DNA of 64,000 bases from Phycisphaerales bacterium (lineage in GTDB: Bacteria; Planctomycetota; Phycisphaerae; Phycisphaerales; UBA1924), in contig JALUWX010000121.1 of assembly GCA_027019265.1 (NCBI GenBank), forward strand, positions 60,164-124,163, in the 5' to 3' direction. A program made the position numbers and the translations under genes. Under the pieces are notes generated by a model, which ran no database searches, was not told the origin of the DNA, and was given only the letters and a program-made list of their open reading frames with translations. This document shows positions 7,680-15,909 of the stretch, piece by piece. The first letter of the stretch is position 1. Every line of letters begins with the position of its first letter.

Positions 7680-8510
7680 ATGACGCGCGAGGAACACACA
7701 ACACCACGATGGGCAATCGGCGCGATCCTCCTCGTAACGGCGATCTTTGGGATCCTCGGGCCGAAGCTCATGTATGTACTGTCAGGGAACCGGTACTCGG
7801 ATTGGATGAGATCACTCCCGGTTGACGTCATGTATCTCGTTCATCCAGTCTTTCGGATGGTGCTGACGTTCGGAGTTTGGGTCGGGATCTGTGCGCTTAC
7901 AAGCAGGGCGCAACGCCCGAAACTGGGATTGGTCGTCGGATGGCGTCGAGCGCTCCTGGGGATCGCGATTGGGCTCGGGGCGACCCTCCCCATGCTCGCG
8001 CTCGGGCTTTGGAGCGGTTGGCCGAACTTCGCACCCTATCTTGTTCACACGACGTTGGTCCCCGGGATCACGGAGGAGATTTTCTACCGAGCTCTCCTTT
8101 TCGGGGTTCTCGTCCAGGCCGTCCGGATGAACCCGTGGGTCAGCGCGATCCTCACCGGGATCATCTTCGGGCTCGCGCACGTCGATATCACCCCCGACGA
8201 GGGCGAAACGATCCTCGGCCAACTGAACATGTGGCTCGCGCTCATCGGGATCGGCGGTTTCATGTACGCATGGATCTACTGGAAAGCGCCGTGGAACCTC
8301 TGGGTCGTGATCTCGCTCCATTTCGCGATGAACCTGTGGTGGGACGTCTTCGAGATGAACCAAACCCCGCTCGGCGGTCTCGGCGCGACCCTCGCGCGGA
8401 TCCTGAGTGTCGGGATCGTCGTCTATCTCGTAATCTTCCGACGCGCCTTGGATCCGGATCGATCGTCTACGATCGATCATGACCAACCCCGAGACCTCGA
8501 ACGCGCCTGA
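7680..8510 (+). CDS. CPBP family intramembrane metalloprotease
   Basis: The 276-residue product is very hydrophobic with several membrane helices. The three CPBP (CAAX protease/bacteriocin-processing) motifs are present in order: TEEIFYR (EExxxR), FGLAHVD (FxxxH) and SLHFAMN (HxxxN), which bind the catalytic metal in the membrane. The substrate cannot be told from sequence; bacterial members are variously linked to peptide maturation and immunity. ATG at 7680 follows the terminator by about 50 bases. The 3' end overlaps the next gene by 32 bases, so the two are probably co-transcribed. Confidence 0.88.
   Translation: MTREEHTTPRWAIGAILLVTAIFGILGPKLMYVLSGNRYSDWMRSLPVDVMYLVHPVFRMVLTFGVWVGICALTSRAQRPKLGLVVGWRRALLGIAIGLGATLPMLALGLWSGWPNFAPYLVHTTLVPGITEEIFYRALLFGVLVQAVRMNPWVSAILTGIIFGLAHVDITPDEGETILGQLNMWLALIGIGGFMYAWIYWKAPWNLWVVISLHFAMNLWWDVFEMNQTPLGGLGATLARILSVGIVVYLVIFRRALDPDRSSTIDHDQPRDLERA
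8457..8478. repeat. 22-bp near-perfect palindrome abutting the next start codon
   Basis: GATCGATCGT (8457-8466) and ACGATCGATC (8469-8478) are perfect inverted arms around CT. The right arm touches the ATG at 8479 and the repeat lies wholly inside the 3' end of the CPBP gene. As RNA it would sequester the translation start of the next gene; as DNA it is a candidate protein-binding site. Confidence 0.5.
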
Positions 8511-9309
8511 TCCGACCACCTGGGCGACCCTCCTCGGGGGGTGGGTCCAGTTCGCGCAGCGCGCCGTGGCGCTCCCCGACGACGCGCAGGGACAACGCTG
8601 GAAGGACTCGGTCGCGCCGGCCATCGGGCTCCACGCGCTCGCGATGGCGCTGGGAGAGATCTACAAGCTCGACCAATCCGAACGAGCCCTGGCGATGGAC
8701 CGCGCCGAACTCGGGATCAAGCAGCACGCCTCCGAGCTCTCGAAGATCTGGAACGCCGAGCCTATGCCCGAGTCGATCGTCGAGCTCCTCGATGATGCGA
8801 AGCACGAATGGGAGCAGTCCCTCCACGAGGGAGTCGTCTGGCGCTGCGCCTCGGCCCGGTTCACGACGCGCCACCCCGGGGAGATGGGGCTCGCGCTCCG
8901 GGAAGCGGGGTTCTCGGGGGAGGTGTTTGTCGCGAGCCCGGGGATCGAGATGTTCAAGGGCGCGCCCGTCGCGTGGTGCCGGGACCGGGACGGGGGACAG
9001 CCCGACGAGGAGGTCATCACCTTCGTCCACGAGTTCCTCCAGACCTGCGACGGCAAAGCGGGTTCCCCCGAACTGATGCGCCCCATCCATCAGGTGTACC
9101 GACAGATGGACTTTCTCAAGGGTGGACCAACCCACGACCTGGTCGCGCCGGTCACCGGGGACCTCCCGGCCGGTCAGCCCTTGCTGGTTCCGATCATCTC
9201 GGGAGGGGAGCTCGGGGCCGTCCCGCTCCCCCCCAAAAAGGGCAAGCCCCTCGACGATCTGGAGGTCGTCTGGACGACAGAAGAATCTCGGGACGAAGAC
9301 CCGGGCTGA
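8479..9309 (+). CDS. Conserved-looking protein of unknown function
   Basis: I do not recognise this 276-residue soluble protein. It has no signal peptide or membrane segment. The N-terminal half is helical (LGGWVQFAQRAVALPDD, LHALAMALGEIYKLDQSERA), and the C-terminal half is more mixed, with a hydrophobic ending around PLLVPIISGGELGAVPLP. Third-position G/C preference matches the neighbours, so it looks native. It overlaps the CPBP gene by 32 bases, and translational coupling is likely because no clear ribosome binding site precedes its ATG. A start at the next in-frame ATG (8641 region) would remove conserved-looking helix. Confidence 0.7.
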   Translation: MTNPETSNAPDPTTWATLLGGWVQFAQRAVALPDDAQGQRWKDSVAPAIGLHALAMALGEIYKLDQSERALAMDRAELGIKQHASELSKIWNAEPMPESIVELLDDAKHEWEQSLHEGVVWRCASARFTTRHPGEMGLALREAGFSGEVFVASPGIEMFKGAPVAWCRDRDGGQPDEEVITFVHEFLQTCDGKAGSPELMRPIHQVYRQMDFLKGGPTHDLVAPVTGDLPAGQPLLVPIISGGELGAVPLPPKKGKPLDDLEVVWTTEESRDEDPG

Positions 9310-9400
9310 TCCGGACGAAAGCGCGCGGAATGCGATCCGGCGTACTACAGTCCAGACCCAACACATTCACCGCACCCGAAGCGTGCACGGAGGACGAAAA

Positions 9401-10369
9401 ATGGCGACGAAACGCGCGAAAATCTCCATCATCGGGGCCGGCAACGTCGGCGCAACCTGCGCCCACTGGGCCGCCCAGAAGGAACTCGGGGACATCGTCC
9501 TCCTCGACATCCCCCGCGCCGATGCGCCCGATCAGCACATGCCCAAGGGCAAGATGATCGACCTGGGCTGCTGCGCCCCGATCGAGGGGTTCGATTCGAC
9601 CCTGACCGGGACCTTCGACTACGAGGACATCGCCGGTTCCGACGTCGTCGTCGTGACGGCCGGTCTCCCGCGCAAGCCCGGGATGAGCCGCGACGACCTG
9701 ATCCAGACCAACGTCAAGATCGTCAAGTCCGTCTCCGAGCAGATCAAGGTCCACGCGCCCGACTCGATCGTCATCGTTGTCTCCAACCCCCTCGACGCGA
9801 TGGTCTACACCGCGTGGAAAGCGACCGGGTTCCCGACGAACCGGATCATGGGTCAAGCGGGCGCGCTCGACTGCGCCCGTTACCGCGCGTTCATCGCGTG
9901 GGAGCTCGGGGTCAGCGTCGAGGACGTCCAGGCCATGCTCCTCGGCGGGCACGGCGACGACATGGTCCCCTTCCCCCGTCTCACCTCCGTCCACGGGATC
10001 CCCGTGACCGACCTCCTCCCCGAGGACAAGATCACGGCCTGTGTCGAACGCGCCAAGGTCGGGGGAGGCGAGATCGTCAAGCTCATGGGCACCAGCGCGT
10101 ACTACGCCCCCGCGCTCGGGACCATCCAGATGGTCGAAGCGATCGTCAAGGACAAGAAGCGCATCATCCCCTCCGCGGCCTACCTCACCGGGCAGTTCGG
10201 GCACAAGGACCTCTTTGTCGGTGTCCCGGCCATGCTCGGGAAGGACGGAGTCGAGAAGGTCGTCGAGTTCAAGCTCACCGACGACGAGCAGAAGCTCTTC
10301 GACGAATCCGCTTCCCACGTCGCGGACCTCGTCGGGGTCGTGAAGAGCCAGTTCCCCGAACTCGCTTGA
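9401..10369 (+). CDS. mdh: Malate dehydrogenase (LDH-like type)
   Basis: The 322-residue enzyme interconverts malate and oxaloacetate with NAD+ in the TCA cycle. ISIIGAGNVGAT (about residues 8-19) is the NAD-binding glycine loop, RKPGMSRDDL (about 90-99) is the malate-selective active-site loop, and GGHGDDMVP (about 185) carries the catalytic histidine. GGAGG (9389-9393) stands seven bases before ATG 9401 and decides the start against a long upstream frame overlapping the previous gene. A terminator follows directly, so it ends its transcript. Confidence 0.95.
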   Translation: MATKRAKISIIGAGNVGATCAHWAAQKELGDIVLLDIPRADAPDQHMPKGKMIDLGCCAPIEGFDSTLTGTFDYEDIAGSDVVVVTAGLPRKPGMSRDDLIQTNVKIVKSVSEQIKVHAPDSIVIVVSNPLDAMVYTAWKATGFPTNRIMGQAGALDCARYRAFIAWELGVSVEDVQAMLLGGHGDDMVPFPRLTSVHGIPVTDLLPEDKITACVERAKVGGGEIVKLMGTSAYYAPALGTIQMVEAIVKDKKRIIPSAAYLTGQFGHKDLFVGVPAMLGKDGVEKVVEFKLTDDEQKLFDESASHVADLVGVVKSQFPELA

Positions 10370-10393
10370 TCTGATCCAGCATCTTGAATCAAC

Positions 10394-10421
10394 AAAGCCC
10401 ACGCTTGTGCGTGGGCTTTTT
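10394..10421. terminator. Bidirectional rho-independent terminator
   Basis: AAAGCCCACGC (10394-10404) and GCGTGGGCTTT (10409-10419) form an 11-bp stem with a TTGT loop, T-rich on both strands. It sits between mdh (plus) and the convergent minus-strand gene ending at 10442, and can serve both. Confidence 0.9.
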
Positions 10422-10441
10422 CAATCCACATACGACCGCGG

Positions 10442-10921
10442 TCAGTCCTTGGGTCGGGTGTGTTCGTACAGATCGCCCACGGCCCGGACATACTTCTGAC
10501 GCTGCTTGTGTTCGTGCGCCTCGCGCACGTTCTCCGCATCCTCACCCAACGAAGTCAGGAGTTTGTAGCAGTAGGGGGCCGTCCCGACCCACCTTTTCCA
10601 ACGCGCCCGGAACCACCAGATGCCAACGGGGACAGCGATACACCCGATCACGATAAACGGGATCGTCTGGATCGTGATCGCGAGCGCGAGCGAGCCCAAC
10701 GCCCCGGCGAGCATCAGGAGCCCGTAGACGAACTGCGCCCCTTCGCTCTTGAGCTGCCGTTTGATTGCCGCTCGGTTGTCGCTGATGCGTGTGATGTCCG
10801 CTTCGGGGTCATCCCCGAGGAGCCAGACGGCGCCCGGGTCATCGGGATCGATCTCGTCGCTGGGATCGAACTCCTGCGGCGTGAGAGCCGCCCGGAGCAT
10901 CTCCGGATCAACATCCGGCAT
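10442..10921 (-). CDS. Two-helix membrane protein, paralogue of the next upstream gene
   Basis: A 159-residue protein with an acidic cytosolic N-terminus (PQEFDPSDEIDPDDPGAV) and one hydrophobic hairpin of two membrane helices (about residues 70-110), then APYCYKLLTSLGEDAEN and a charged tail. The PYCY-LLTSLGE-A-N block is shared with the product of 11111-11758, so the two arose by duplication. The frame continues upstream to 11059, but that part is low-quality sequence; ATG 10921 is chosen to match the acidic N-terminus of the paralogue. Function is unknown. It lies downstream of its paralogue on the same strand. Confidence 0.65.
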   Translation of the reverse strand: MPDVDPEMLRAALTPQEFDPSDEIDPDDPGAVWLLGDDPEADITRISDNRAAIKRQLKSEGAQFVYGLLMLAGALGSLALAITIQTIPFIVIGCIAVPVGIWWFRARWKRWVGTAPYCYKLLTSLGEDAENVREAHEHKQRQKYVRAVGDLYEHTRPKD

Positions 10922-11110
10922 CAGTTCACGTCGTTCTGGACGTTGTTCATCTCGCAAAGTGAGCCCCCTCGAGCTTCCATTCTGTATACCAAGCCGGACC
11001 GCACGCCCCGGTGGTACCGCTCCGCATGATAACGGGTTCGGAGCATCTTCTTCTGACATCCCATCTTTGGGAAGAACAAGAATTGATGTTCATACCCCCC
11101 GAGAATCGAT

Positions 11111-11758
11111 TCAGCGCGGGTCATGCTCCAACGCTTCGCGGCGTGCGTGCATTGCATTGGACTTCTTGAGCTGACGTTCGGCCCATTTTCGGAGCATCGA
11201 GCCCAGGTACGCGCCGACAAGGTTGTCCGCGTTCTCCCCGAGCGATGTCAGGAGCCGGTAGCAGTAGGGGGCGTTCGCGAGCCAGATTCTCCAACGGATC
11301 ACGAACCAGATCACACAGATCAAGCTCAGAACGATGGTCGGGACCGTGAACGTCGTATTCGCGAGCGCCAGCGCGAGCCCGAGCAACCCGAGCGAGAGGA
11401 TCACCCCCCCGAAACTCAGGATGAAGTGGAATCCATCGGACCGGACTGTCCTCCACGACCATTTCGCCGCTGTCGAAACATCACGGACGATGACGGGTTC
11501 GGGGGTGTGCTCGATCGCGTTCCACAGGTGGGCTTCGGGATCGTTCCCGTGGACGATCGCGTGGAGTTCTTCGGGGTCGGTCTCGTCCTCTGCGGGCGCG
11601 AGATCGATTTCATCATCGACCGATCCGTGCTCGGGGTGATCAGCCGAGGATGATGGCCCATCGAAGCGGTCCAGTTCCTCGGGTCGGAACGAGTGCGGCT
11701 CGTCCGAGGAGCCCGGGCGCTCTTGGGGATCGTCTGGATTGAGGTGCTGTGGACCCAT
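11111..11758 (-). CDS. Two-helix membrane protein, paralogue of the downstream gene
   Basis: A 215-residue protein with a long acidic N-terminal region (residues 1-100, many D/E/P), two adjacent membrane helices (FILSFGGVILSLGLLGLALA and VPTIVLSLICVIWFVI) and the block APYCYRLLTSLGENADN that recurs in the downstream neighbour. AGGA a few bases before ATG 11758 supports this start over the longer frame to 11884. The conserved block follows the second helix and probably lies in the cytosol. I recognise no named family. Confidence 0.7.
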   Translation of the reverse strand: MGPQHLNPDDPQERPGSSDEPHSFRPEELDRFDGPSSSADHPEHGSVDDEIDLAPAEDETDPEELHAIVHGNDPEAHLWNAIEHTPEPVIVRDVSTAAKWSWRTVRSDGFHFILSFGGVILSLGLLGLALALANTTFTVPTIVLSLICVIWFVIRWRIWLANAPYCYRLLTSLGENADNLVGAYLGSMLRKWAERQLKKSNAMHARREALEHDPR

Positions 11759-11833
11759 GAGTTCCTGCTCGTGCGCAAGCGTCTTCGCGCGTTGCCCCGC
11801 CTTCCCGTGTATCGGCGCTGTCCCCCGCGCTGC

Positions 11834-11839
11834 TATACT
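11834..11839 (+). promoter_or_regulatory. Possible -10 element TATACT
   Basis: TATACT lies about 45 bases before the start of the CpeT-FKBP gene, a reasonable distance for a -10 box with a short leader. No good -35 hexamer is found at the right spacing, so this is a weak call. Confidence 0.3.
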
Positions 11840-11882
11840 CGGTCTTCGTACGATTCGCCCAAAAACGGACGGAGATCCATCC

Positions 11883-12920
11883 ATGCGACGAGTTTCTCAC
11901 GCGCCCTCCGCTTTCACCCTGATTCTCGTGCTTTGGGCGTCCGTCCTCGGCGCTCCAATCGCCTTGGCGCAGGACAGCGATGGGATCTCGACGATCGAAT
12001 CATCGCTCAGCGGCACCTGGAAGACCGTCGATCCCATCCGTGAGGACGGGACCTCGATGCTCATGATGGTCGTCCCTGTCGAGATCGAGGGGCTCGACCA
12101 CACGATGTACGTCGAGAGTGTGCTCACAGGGTCGGAGTGGGAGCCGTTCCGACAAGCGATCTTCCAGCTCTACGAATACCGGGGGAAGGTCCGCCTCCGG
12201 ACCTACGAGATGCTGGTTGCTTCCCAAGCCAAGGGGGTCTTCATCGGGATGGGCGCGGCCCCCGAGCACTTCCCGTCCCTCAGCGCCGATCAGCTCATCG
12301 CGACCCTCGATGTTGAACTGACGACGGATCCCAACGGGTTCAGCGGTGCGACCCCGTACCCGTACCCCACGGGAGTGGGGGGTGCGGTCGAGATGACCAG
12401 TTCCCTCGTCTTCGACGGCACCACCCTCACCACGTCCGATCGTGGATACAACGCGCAGGGCGATGTCGTCTGGGGCGATTCGGGTGACAGCGCATACAAG
12501 TTCCAGAAGACGGAGCCCTACGCGCAGCGCGTCGATCGTGAAGACGAGCTTGTCGTGATCGACTACCCCGCAACGATCAGCGAGCAGGTCCCGCAAGACG
12601 GCGACGAAATGAGTGTTCATTACTGGGGCTTCCTCAGCGACGGATCCCTCTTCGATGCGAGCTACAAACGGGATATGCCCTACACCTTCCGTTACCCTCC
12701 GGGGAACCGCGCGATCGTCGGGTGGGGGTTGGGGATGGATGACTTCAGCAAGGGTTCGTATCGGAAACTCGTGATCCCGAGCGAGATGGCCTACGGCGAG
12801 AGCGGGAATGCCCGCGCGAACATCGCGCCGAACGAGCCGTTGTACTTCAACGCGCACTGCGTTGAGATCCGGACCCCCGAACCCGCGCCCCAATCCACCG
12901 CTCCGGATCCCGTGGACTGA
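11883..12920 (+). CDS. Secreted CpcT/CpeT-like domain fused to FKBP-type peptidyl-prolyl isomerase
   Basis: A 345-residue exported protein. The signal peptide ends near ALAQ (about residue 28). Residues about 35-210 resemble the CpcT/CpeT fold known from cyanobacterial bilin lyases: the paired blocks MYVES...EPFRQAIFQLYEY and GYNAQGDVVWGDSGDSAYKF look like that family's YVEQ...PYRQR and GFDAEGNQVWG...Y-F elements. Residues about 235-330 are an FKBP domain with VHYWGFLSDGSLFD, IVGWGLGMDDF and IPSEMAYGE, the prolyl isomerase active-site segments. GGAG lies eight bases before ATG 11883. The FKBP call is firm; the CpeT call is pattern-based. Bilin attachment is not expected in this setting. Confidence 0.8.
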   Translation: MRRVSHAPSAFTLILVLWASVLGAPIALAQDSDGISTIESSLSGTWKTVDPIREDGTSMLMMVVPVEIEGLDHTMYVESVLTGSEWEPFRQAIFQLYEYRGKVRLRTYEMLVASQAKGVFIGMGAAPEHFPSLSADQLIATLDVELTTDPNGFSGATPYPYPTGVGGAVEMTSSLVFDGTTLTTSDRGYNAQGDVVWGDSGDSAYKFQKTEPYAQRVDREDELVVIDYPATISEQVPQDGDEMSVHYWGFLSDGSLFDASYKRDMPYTFRYPPGNRAIVGWGLGMDDFSKGSYRKLVIPSEMAYGESGNARANIAPNEPLYFNAHCVEIRTPEPAPQSTAPDPVD

Positions 12921-12978
12921 GACCGAATTCCGGCTTGGGCATGATCGAGAACGCCCCAAGCCCGAGGACCGAGCCCGG

Positions 12979-14433
12979 ATGCTCAAGCAGCGTCACCAAC
13001 TCTTCGTGACCCTCTTCGGGATCACCGATGCGTGCAGCGTGCTCGGTGCATGCGCCGTCGCCTGGGCCGCACGCGATGCGCGGTTCGCTGATCTCACCAT
13101 GTCGCTCGCGAGCTTCGGCCGTGAGTCCCTCACGATCCTCGTCGTCCCTTCAGCGATCCTCGTGATGATCTCGCTCCGTCTCTATCGACCGAGACGAGAT
13201 CGCGCCCTCTGGGGAGAAGTCGGGGAGATCATCCGAGCGTCCGTGATCACCATGCTCCTCGTGATCGCCATGATCTGGATGCTCGGGCTCTCCCCCGAGA
13301 TGCGGCCGAACACCCTTGCAGGCCCAGCGCCAGCGCATGCGCCGGCGTCCGATGCGCTCCGCTTCCAGATCGTGATGATCGCGATCGCCATGCCCGTCAT
13401 GCTCGCGTGCGAACGGGTCGGGATCCGTGCGATCCTCCGCGCGATGCGACGACGAGGGATCAACGTCCGGCACGTCGCGATCATCGGGGTCGGCCGACTC
13501 GGGCAGATCACCTCGCGCACCCTGAGCAGGAACGCGTGGACCGGGATCCGGGTGTCGTATTTCATCAGCCATCACCCGGACACGAACCGGACCACGTGCA
13601 TCGATAAGCCCGTGATGGGTGGGCTCGGAGATCTCGAATCAGTGCTCGAGCATTGGCCGGTCGATGCTGTCTATCTCGCGATCCCGAACACGGGCGCCTC
13701 GGACATCCCCGACATCCTTCAGCGACTCGATCGTTTCCCCGTGGACGTCCGGCTCGTCCCCGATGTCCGCGCGAAGTTCCTCGCGCACACGATGAGTGTG
13801 TCGGAACTCGAGGGGATGCCCATCCTCAGCTATCGGGAGAGCCCGCTCGCCGGGATCGGGGGTGTGCTCAAACGCGGGCTCGATCTCATCGGAGCGATCA
13901 CCGCGATCCTCCTCTGTGCTCCGCTCATGCTCGTGATCGCGATCCTCGTCCGTCTCGGATCCCGAGGTCCGGTTATCTTCCGTCAGCGAAGAGTCAGTCT
14001 GGGGGGCGAGGAGTTCTGGATCTACAAGTTCAGGACCATGGTCCAGGTGGAGGATGAAGGAGACCCGACGTGGACGGATCGGGACGATCCAAGGGTGACC
14101 CGGATCGGTTCGATCCTCAGAAAGACGAGTCTGGACGAGCTGCCCCAGCTGTTCAACGTGCTCGGCGGGTCCATGTCCCTCGTCGGTCCCCGCCCCGAGC
14201 GCCCTGAACTCATCGATCGGTTCCGAGAGGATTGGCGCGGGTACATGCTCCGTCAGCACGTGAAAGCGGGGATGACAGGGTGGGCGCAGGTGAATGGATT
14301 GCGTGGGAACACCAGTCTGCGCAAGCGTTTGCAGTACGATCTGTTCTATATCCGCCATTGGTCGATCGGATTCGATCTCCGGATCCTCCTCCTCACGCTC
14401 ATTCGGGGCTTTGTGAATAAAAACGCCTACTGA
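12979..14433 (+). CDS. WcaJ-type undecaprenyl-phosphate sugar-1-phosphate transferase
   Basis: The 484-residue membrane enzyme probably loads the first sugar phosphate onto undecaprenyl phosphate for exopolysaccharide synthesis. It has N-terminal membrane helices (about residues 10-150), a CoA-binding-like Rossmann segment (VAIIGVGRLGQI, about 165), another helix, then the bacterial sugar transferase domain: KRGLDLIGA, SRGPVIFRQRRVSLGGE, FWIYKFRTM, TSLDELPQLFNVLGGSMSLVGPRP and KAGMTGWAQVNGLRG. ATG 12979 lies 58 bases after the FKBP gene, so they may share a transcript. A longer in-frame extension overlaps the FKBP gene and looks non-coding. The actual sugar is not readable from sequence. Confidence 0.9.
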   Translation: MLKQRHQLFVTLFGITDACSVLGACAVAWAARDARFADLTMSLASFGRESLTILVVPSAILVMISLRLYRPRRDRALWGEVGEIIRASVITMLLVIAMIWMLGLSPEMRPNTLAGPAPAHAPASDALRFQIVMIAIAMPVMLACERVGIRAILRAMRRRGINVRHVAIIGVGRLGQITSRTLSRNAWTGIRVSYFISHHPDTNRTTCIDKPVMGGLGDLESVLEHWPVDAVYLAIPNTGASDIPDILQRLDRFPVDVRLVPDVRAKFLAHTMSVSELEGMPILSYRESPLAGIGGVLKRGLDLIGAITAILLCAPLMLVIAILVRLGSRGPVIFRQRRVSLGGEEFWIYKFRTMVQVEDEGDPTWTDRDDPRVTRIGSILRKTSLDELPQLFNVLGGSMSLVGPRPERPELIDRFREDWRGYMLRQHVKAGMTGWAQVNGLRGNTSLRKRLQYDLFYIRHWSIGFDLRILLLTLIRGFVNKNAY

Positions 14434-14493
14434 ACCAGGGCTCCGCAAGCTGTTCAGAAATACGCGCTTTTTCTCCCATCACGGGATCCAAGG

Positions 14494-14522
14494 TTGCGGC
14501 ATCGGGACTTTTTTTGTATAAA
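14494..14522 (+). promoter_or_regulatory. Sigma-70-type promoter for the pseudopilin pair
   Basis: TTGCGG (14494-14499), a 17-base spacer and TATAAA (14517-14522) form a plausible promoter 180 bases before the first pseudopilin gene. Transcription would start about where a strong hairpin begins (14529), giving a structured leader. Confidence 0.5.
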
Positions 14523-14528
14523 GAATCT

Positions 14529-14554
14529 CCCGGTCCAGCAACCAACGGACCGGG
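14529..14554 (+). promoter_or_regulatory. Hairpin at the predicted 5' end of the pseudopilin message
   Basis: CCCGGTCC (14529-14536) and GGACCGGG (14547-14554) pair perfectly around a 10-base loop. No T-run follows, so it is not a typical terminator. A hairpin at the extreme 5' end of a message usually protects it from decay. Confidence 0.45.
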
Positions 14555-14700
14555 ACCCCGGATCTTCTCCCACCTGAGCAGCGATCCAAGTCGCACTCAG
14601 CCGATCCGGTCTCTCGCATCTGCTGGGTCGTGCCATGGACCGCTTCAAGCGGCTGGTATCGGTTGCGAAACATTGGGCTGGATGCCCTGAAGGAAATCGC

Positions 14701-15840
14701 ATGCATACACGAATCGGGTCTCACTTCTCACGCGCACGCGCATTCACCCTCATCGAACTCTTGGTGGTTATCGCGATCATCGCGCTTCTCATCGGGATCC
14801 TGCTCCCCGCGCTCGGGCAAGCCCGAAAGTCGGCGCAGAACGTCGTTGCTCAAGCGAACCTCCGCTCGCTCAACACAGGTGCGGCGAACTACGCCGGGGA
14901 TTCCGATGGTCAGATCTTCTCCTTCTCCTGGCGTGGGGGGATCCCGTTCACCAACCTGAAAAACGGGAAGCAAACCACCGTCGGCTCCGATGTTGATGCC
15001 GCCGCATACCAGGTCCAGGACATCCTCCGTCGCGCGACGGGCCGGATCCGTGGGACCGGCGCGATGCTCGTCCCCTCGACCCGTCTTATGCACCGTCGCT
15101 ACTCGCACCTGGTGCTCCTCGATTACCTGACGGACGTGCAGCCCGAGCCGATCGCGGCGTCGCCGTTCGACCGGAACCTCCAGCGCTGGCAGGAAGACCC
15201 GCTCGCGTATCTCGAAGACGGATCCGGACTCCCGTACACGAGCGGCGTTCCGACCCCGGGGTACGAGACCCCCGGTTTTTGGGATGAACCCGCGATCATC
15301 CAGCTCTGGCCGTTCGCTTCCACCTACCAGATGGTCCCCGCCGCATGGGCGAAGGATGGTGTGAACGGCGAGAATACCGTGGTCCCCGTGAGCGATACCC
15401 CGCACCTCATGACCGTCTCGAGCGGCGCCTCGAGCTTTGGTCAGATCAACATGGGCCGACGGAAGTTCACCGAAGTCGCGCACCCCTCGGGCAAGGTCAT
15501 GATGTTCGAGGAGTTCGATCGGTTCTCGGACTCGGAAGGGCTCTACTTCGCGTACCCCGAGTCCAAGTGCAATCTCGCGTTCTTCGATGGCTCGGTCCGC
15601 CAAGAAACCACCCAGGACGCGAACCCCGGATGGAACCCTGACACCCCGGACGATGTCTGGCGTCAGCGATACGTCCCGCTCGATACATTCCCCCGTCCCA
15701 AGGAGGGACTCGGGAACAGCCAGGAGTACTGCATGCGATACCGCTGGACCCGTCACGGGCTCAAAGGGATTGACTACGGCGGGAAAGATGTTGGCACGAA
15801 TGGGAACCAGATGCTGGTCAACCCCGAATGTGTGGAATAG
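14701..15840 (+). CDS. Pseudopilin-like protein with prepilin N-terminus, copy 1
   Basis: A 379-residue protein with a type IV prepilin leader: a basic stretch then FTLIELLVVIAIIALLIG, with cleavage expected just before the Phe and Glu at mature position +5. Such N-methylated helices insert into a pilus or type II secretion pseudopilus. The body resembles the large planctomycete pseudopilins, ending with an H-X9-DG-type block (CNLAFFDGSVRQE). GAAGGAAA precedes ATG 14701; a longer frame from 14635 lacks support. It is tandem with a close paralogue and carries a 119-base stretch almost identical to it. Possible partners include the secretin at 32835-36293, but that link is inference. Confidence 0.85.
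   Translation: MHTRIGSHFSRARAFTLIELLVVIAIIALLIGILLPALGQARKSAQNVVAQANLRSLNTGAANYAGDSDGQIFSFSWRGGIPFTNLKNGKQTTVGSDVDAAAYQVQDILRRATGRIRGTGAMLVPSTRLMHRRYSHLVLLDYLTDVQPEPIAASPFDRNLQRWQEDPLAYLEDGSGLPYTSGVPTPGYETPGFWDEPAIIQLWPFASTYQMVPAAWAKDGVNGENTVVPVSDTPHLMTVSSGASSFGQINMGRRKFTEVAHPSGKVMMFEEFDRFSDSEGLYFAYPESKCNLAFFDGSVRQETTQDANPGWNPDTPDDVWRQRYVPLDTFPRPKEGLGNSQEYCMRYRWTRHGLKGIDYGGKDVGTNGNQMLVNPECVE
15091..15209 (+). repeat. 119-bp near-identical tract shared by the two pseudopilin genes, copy 1
   Basis: Compared base by base with 16282-16400, this tract has only three differences, all at third codon positions (gat/gac, gcg/gca, cag/caa), while the surrounding parts of the paralogues diverge in sequence and contain insertions and deletions. 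This is the pattern left by gene conversion or strong recent constraint. Confidence 0.75.
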
Positions 15841-15899
15841 AACAAGACCACATTGAACACACACGCTCTCGCAACTGAGCAAACAGATACCTTACGGAT

Positions 15900-15904
15900 G
15901 GAGG
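15900..15904 (+). promoter_or_regulatory. Ribosome binding site GGAGG deciding a GTG start
   Basis: GGAGG ends five bases before GTG 15910. It overlaps an in-frame ATG (15898) and lies downstream of an in-frame TTG (15853), so both longer starts would place the ribosome binding site inside the coding region. Confidence 0.7.
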
Positions 15905-15909
15905 TCGTC

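Noticed and set aside
8479..9309. The unknown gene as a broken mdh-related sequence
   Set aside because: It has its own continuous frame, no similarity to the following mdh, and no stop or frameshift scars.
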